The translations under genes and the position numbers were made by a program. Shown piece after piece: positions 37,101-40,849 of a stretch of 40,849 nucleotides of DNA (positions within the stretch are counted from its first letter, which is position 1; every line of letters starts with the position of its first letter). The stretch is from Priapulus caudatus (taxonomy: Eukaryota; Priapulida; Priapulimorpha; Priapulimorphida; Priapulidae), in contig NW_014577069.1 in NCBI RefSeq assembly GCF_000485595.1, positions 92,573-133,421 on the forward strand, in the 5' to 3' direction. The notes below the pieces were generated by a model, which was not told where the DNA came from, did not search any database, and saw only the letters and a list, made by a program, of their open reading frames with translations.

Positions 37101-38668
37101 CTGCAACACAATTTCGAGTTTTTAGAGCGCTACAGCGTATTGCATGGTATATTGAACAAGTTCCAGCACGCCTCATCTTATCAGTCATTGCTAACATTGT
37201 ATAACATGCCAACATTTTGGGCTTCTTTATTCAAGCAGAAAACCAATGAGGGGGAAAACGGGGGTGATTTCAAGTTTCCCAGGTAAAAATATGCCATTTC
37301 CCAGGCCCGAAATTTGATTTATCGAATCACGAAAATTTATCCGGTATTTTCCGGTTCCCAGTTAATTAAAATGGTGTAATCCCGCGTCCCGAAAATAACC
37401 GTTCACCATCACTATTCTTCTAACACTATTAATGTCGACCGCGCATTCATCACTTACAAGCATGCTAAGATTAACATATATAATAATGTATAACTTAATA
37501 TAATATAATATAATATAATATGATATAATATAATATAATATAATATAATATAATATAATGTAATGTAATGTAATGTAATATAACATAACATAACACAACA
37601 CAACACAACACAACACAGCACAGCACAGCACAGCATAACATAACATAACATAACATAACATAACATAACATAACATAACATAACATAACATAGCACCAGG
37701 AGTGTATAATAGGAGTGTATATTATGTACTCCTGATAACATAATGTGTAGCCCTATGTTTCATAACTTATGATGATACTGGGACGCGGTAATCGTTGTTT
37801 TCTACGTACCCGAACAAACTTCTCTGCACCCTGCCAACGGTAGACGCTGCTGTGGCCAGGATAGCGGGGCGTCTCCTCGTCCTTCTGCGCGTTGGACACG
37901 ATCAAATATGTGCTGTCGCCTACCTTGAATGACTCCCAGTCAGTAGCGCTGCAAGGACGTAGGGACAATAACTTACTTAGCGAATTAATCGGGTGCCTGC
38001 AATTACTACCAAACAGTGATAGAGTGCAGCTATTTACTAAGCGAGGAAACTGCCAACCGAGGGGAAAAAAAAATAGAAAAAAGCCAAGTTGAGGCTGTCA
38101 TTCATATCCAAGTAAATCTGCTGAGAGAGTTGTAAGCTTAGTGTTTTTCAGATCATTTTTGAAGGTTGACGTAAAGAGGTTTTGCGCTGCATAGAAAGCA
38201 TGAAGAGATCGTATCGATTAACAGGACGAAGTAGACGTAGAAGAGGACAATAATTTCGATTACAAATCACAACATTATTCATCACTTTTGTTGCTACACA
38301 GTTGGTATTTGGTTCCTGTAAATTATACTATGGAGGTCAAACTAACACCACTTCTTGTCACGATTATAAGCTGTAACCCACGATATTGAACCGTAGCTGG
38401 TTCCGGTAATTTCCTGAGGAAAATAATCAGTTCCGAAATTCCTAAGGTAGTTTGGTAAATGCTGATGAATTCCAACTGACCTTCGCGTCAAGATATCTTG
38501 GTATTTCTCGAACATGCCCTGTTCCTTGTTGAACTTGTAGATGGACGAATTAAGGAAGTAGGGCGCCATGTTCTGCTTGTTTTGCGGGCCATAATTGTAG
38601 GAGTTAGCCACGGCCAGATAGACGTCGTCTTTCACAGTGAAGAACTCCCAGTCCACGGCACCTATCGT
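36975..38668 (-). CDS. EAR/EPTP-repeat protein (TSPEAR-like), last three exons only
   Basis: Exons 38668-38481, 37948-37810 and 37100-36975, GT-AG with matching phases, together about 150 residues ending in TAG. Each encodes about one EAR (epilepsy-associated repeat, EPTP) blade: VDWEFFTVKDDVYLAVANSY, TDWESFKVGDSTYLIVSNAQ, TDWEAFSTGGGTYLVYTSAK. The DWE.F....YL.V.N pattern and the -YTSAK ending resemble the C-terminus of TSPEAR, a secreted/extracellular EAR propeller protein; LGI and ADGRV1 share the repeat. The 5' part should lie to the right; no further EAR exon was found up to 40849. Assignment to the EAR family is firm, to TSPEAR less so. Confidence 0.85.
37490..37700. repeat. Graded pentanucleotide microsatellite in the last EAR intron
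   Basis: Consecutive 5-bp arrays: taata units (37490-37557), gtaat (37558-37580), cataa, cacaa (about 37590-37612), cagca (37613-37635), then cataa again to 37692. Neighbouring blocks differ by one substitution. Confidence 0.92.
37810..37948 (-). CDS. EAR gene, penultimate exon
   Basis: One base completing Ser, then ATDWESFKVGDSTYLIVSNA, YPGHSSVYRWQGAEKFVR. The second EAR repeat. Acceptor cttgcag, donor TCGG|GTACGT, phase 0. Confidence 0.87.
38481..38668 (-). CDS. EAR gene, antepenultimate exon
   Basis: 62 codons plus two bases: TIGAVDWEFFTVKDDVYLAV, ANSYNYG, SSIYKFNKEQGMFEKYQDIL. One full EAR repeat. Acceptor gttgcag, donor GAAG|GTCAGT. Confidence 0.85.
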
Positions 38669-38779
38669 CTGCAACAGAGTTGTAAGAGTTTTTTTAAACC
38701 TGTGTTTTCTCTCTTTAATGGAAGAAAATGGGAAATAGCGACAAAAGAAACAGTAAGGTAGAGAGATTGTCAGGCGCGT

Positions 38780-38995
38780 GCGCATACCCCACACACGCAC
38801 ACACTCACGCAGCCACAGACAGGCACTGCGTACACACATACGCATGCACACGCGCGTACATGCGCATATAACTAGACGAGGCTCACATATGCTCGCACGC
38901 TCGCACGCACACGCACACGCACACGCACACGCACACGCACACGCACACGCACACGCACACGCACACGCACACGCGCGCGCACACACATACATCTT
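38780..38995. repeat. (CGCACA)n / CA-CG array in EAR gene intron
   Basis: CA/CG-rich from 38790, with a regular cgcaca hexamer run at about 38900-38970 and a gcgcgcgcac end. Alternating purine-pyrimidine sequence of this length can adopt Z-DNA. Confidence 0.88.
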
Positions 38996-40030
38996 GACGC
39001 GTGCAAACTCGTGCCACGTCTTAAACACGCAACGCTTGGTGGCTAATTGCACGCAATATTTACAACGTGCACACATTACAATGTTATACGTGACAGGTTC
39101 GGTGTAAGTTACGTTATATAATTTGGTTATTTCATCTACCGATAATGATGTTTTCATTGCGAGTAGCGGCGGCGGCTGCTGCTGGCATATGCTTCTTGCT
39201 TCTATGTTATTTGCATAAACCATAATTCATATGAGCTAGTTCACGGCTATATTTGACACTTGTGCGCGTTTCAAATCAAGCGGGTTATGCTGATGATGTA
39301 AAATTAGTAATCTAAAATTATTAGTGATTTGAGCATGCATATTGAACCCATGTAAATTTTAATATCGTTTGATCAATGCCCATTTTAGAGATGAAAAATT
39401 TCATACAAAGTGCGCAGTAGTGGCGCCATCTAGAACAGCTTTGCCATCGTCTGCGAACCCAGAGCAGCTGGCCTGCGCGCGCGAGGTTATTAGCGTATTC
39501 GGCGGCAGCAGCAATAACGGCGAGACAGACGCAGGAATGCGGGCGTGTGTTCGGAGGTGTTGATTAGCTACAATCCTTAGCCGAGTGAGAAATGGCCGAG
39601 TCTCGCCTCATCAATGTTCCAGCGCAATTTGTTAGTCGTGCGCCTTTGTAATTCTGCTTCTTATGGCCCGTCGTTAGCGATCATGAGTGTCGGTAATGAA
39701 GCCTGGTTAAGCAGCGGCTGCGTGTCGTCCATTGCGACCGCGCCGTACGCCCGCCATGACAGTGGCCTGACCACCCATTGAGAGCACGATGAATGGTGCA
39801 TGGGCGCGGAGCAGCACATCTTGTCTCTGTACATTGCCGCGGCGACGATTTAACTACTCATTTGTCGATCTCTTTAGTTGCCCGCGCGTCTGTCTTTACA
39901 AACGAGAGTTTAATCGCTAACACTGTTTCTAAGTGCTAACACGAAGCAAGACTTTGAAACACGTTGAGCTATAATACCAAGATAGTATGGTTGTGTTACG
40001 TGTGCGTTATACACTCATATATGTACATAT
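38996..40030. other. Unassigned sequence right of the EAR exons
   Basis: Mostly AT-rich to 39400, then moderately GC-rich (39420-39850). No EAR exon or other recognised coding segment is visible; it is presumably intron or flank of the EAR gene. Confidence 0.4.
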
Positions 40031-40133
40031 ATGTGGGTGTGTTGTGTGTGTGTGTGTGTGTGGTGTGTGTTGTGTGTGTCGTGCGTGCGTGCGTGTGTTG
40101 TGTGGTGGGTGTGTGTGTGTGGTGTGTGTGTGT

Positions 40134-40175
<42 letters not shown>

Positions 40176-40212
40176 TGTGGTGTGTGGGGTGTGTGTGTGT
40201 GTGTGTGTGCGT
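40031..40212. repeat. (GT)n microsatellite
   Basis: About 180 bp of GT with ggtg and cgtg interruptions. Confidence 0.92.
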
Positions 40213-40599
40213 GGGTATGGACCAGTGGAAGGTGTGATGTGTAGAGGTGGGGTTGCTAGGGCGCTGGCTGCTTGACGTGTGGTGTAATAAACCAGAGTGT
40301 TTTCAATGATGAGAAATAAAATATAGGGCAAGCTGACAGCATACATTCATTAGGCGGGGCGCGCCGTGTCTGTGATTATATGCAAACCCGTATAGACAGC
40401 CATCATCGACCCCAGCTCGCAGCACCAAGCCCAATCGTTTATATTACACGCTAAAACAGTTTTGGCTAATTAGCAGCGTCCTGCGTTAATTATTCAATGT
40501 TGCGGATGGGAAAGCTGGGCCTAGGCTTTCTCGTCGCGTCACGCCGATCTGGTGGTGAGGGGGTGCGTGTACCGCTGTTTGTGAAGGGTTGAAGTCGTA

Positions 40600-40849
40600 T
40601 TTGCTGAGTAGTGGTTGCGTGTATCAAATTAATATTTGGTCGGGGTTGTGTGTATACGCGTGTTGCGTGTGGTGGCGTGTATATTGCCTGTTTGCGGTGT
40701 GGTTGCGGTATATTGCTGTTGGCCGGTGTGGTGCGTGGTATATTGCTTGGTTTGGCGGTGTGGTTGCGTGTATATTTGCCGCTGTTGGTGGTTGTTGCGT
40801 GGGTATAGTGCTGTTTGGTGTGTGGTTTGCGTGTATATTGCTGTTTGTG
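40600..40849. repeat. G/T-rich minisatellite at the window edge
   Basis: Irregular units around ggttgcgtgtatattgctgt recur about every 30-40 bp from 40611 to the end; copies differ by single-base indels in short homopolymers. The array continues past the window. Confidence 0.8.

Noticed and set aside
37362-37741. Several Leu/Cys/Tyr-rich frames (MLCYVMLCYV type)
   Set aside because: They are translations of the pentanucleotide microsatellite.
38342-39223. A 293-codon minus-strand open frame with long Cys/Ala repeats
   Set aside because: Most of it is translated CA/CG microsatellite. Only 38668-38481 has EAR homology and proper splice sites.
39661-39843. A roughly 57-codon minus-strand frame in GC-rich sequence
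   Set aside because: No splice-site or family support; it could not be joined to the EAR exons.
1-40849. CRISPR arrays, operons, rRNA or bacterial systems
   Set aside because: The tandem arrays lack spacer structure, and all genes are intron-split animal genes; nothing prokaryotic is present.

Overview
The window is intron-rich nuclear DNA from an animal, most likely a marine invertebrate. All protein-coding genes are split by GT-AG introns. The genes are metazoan: mitochondrial glycerol-3-phosphate dehydrogenase with C-terminal EF-hands, the WD40 protein AAMP, and an EAR/EPTP-repeat protein. The introns are filled with small DNA transposons, LINE scraps and micro- and minisatellites. I cannot name the species; a lophotrochozoan or non-vertebrate deuterostome would fit.

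Layout. (1) Minus strand, 23572 down to 1540: GPD2, 15 exons that I could join in frame into a complete 724-residue enzyme. The short mitochondrial-targeting exon 1 is at 23572-23480, and the EF-hand and C-terminal exons are at the left end. (2) 23573-26995: a head-to-head intergenic region of about 3.4 kb with MITEs and a dispersed hairpin repeat. (3) Plus strand, 26996-34807: AAMP, 10 exons, complete at 427 residues, with DNA transposon remnants in introns 1, 3 and 7. (4) 34808-36974: the AAMP 3' UTR and intergenic sequence, tail to tail with the next gene. (5) Minus strand, 38668 down to 36975: the last three exons of an EAR-repeat protein (TSPEAR-like), whose 5' part lies beyond the right edge or was not found. 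(6) 38700-40849: simple repeats ((CACG)n-like, (GT)n) and a G/T-rich minisatellite running off the edge.

The three genes are unrelated in function (mitochondrial glycerophosphate shuttle, a cytoplasmic WD40 scaffold, an extracellular or membrane EAR protein), so the neighbourhood does not look like a functional cluster. The unusual content is structural. The 5' splice site of GPD2 exon 6 has been amplified into a 32-bp minisatellite of about 8 units. Two unrelated foldback elements sit back to back, sharing three copies of one 9-bp target duplication only 20 bp from the exon 1 donor. Several DNA transposons with CAGG-type ends show 6-bp target duplications, one nested in another, and one family has copies in both GPD2 and AAMP introns. 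All exon calls were made by reading translations, splice signals and codon phase by eye against known family sequences; no search or transcript data were available.
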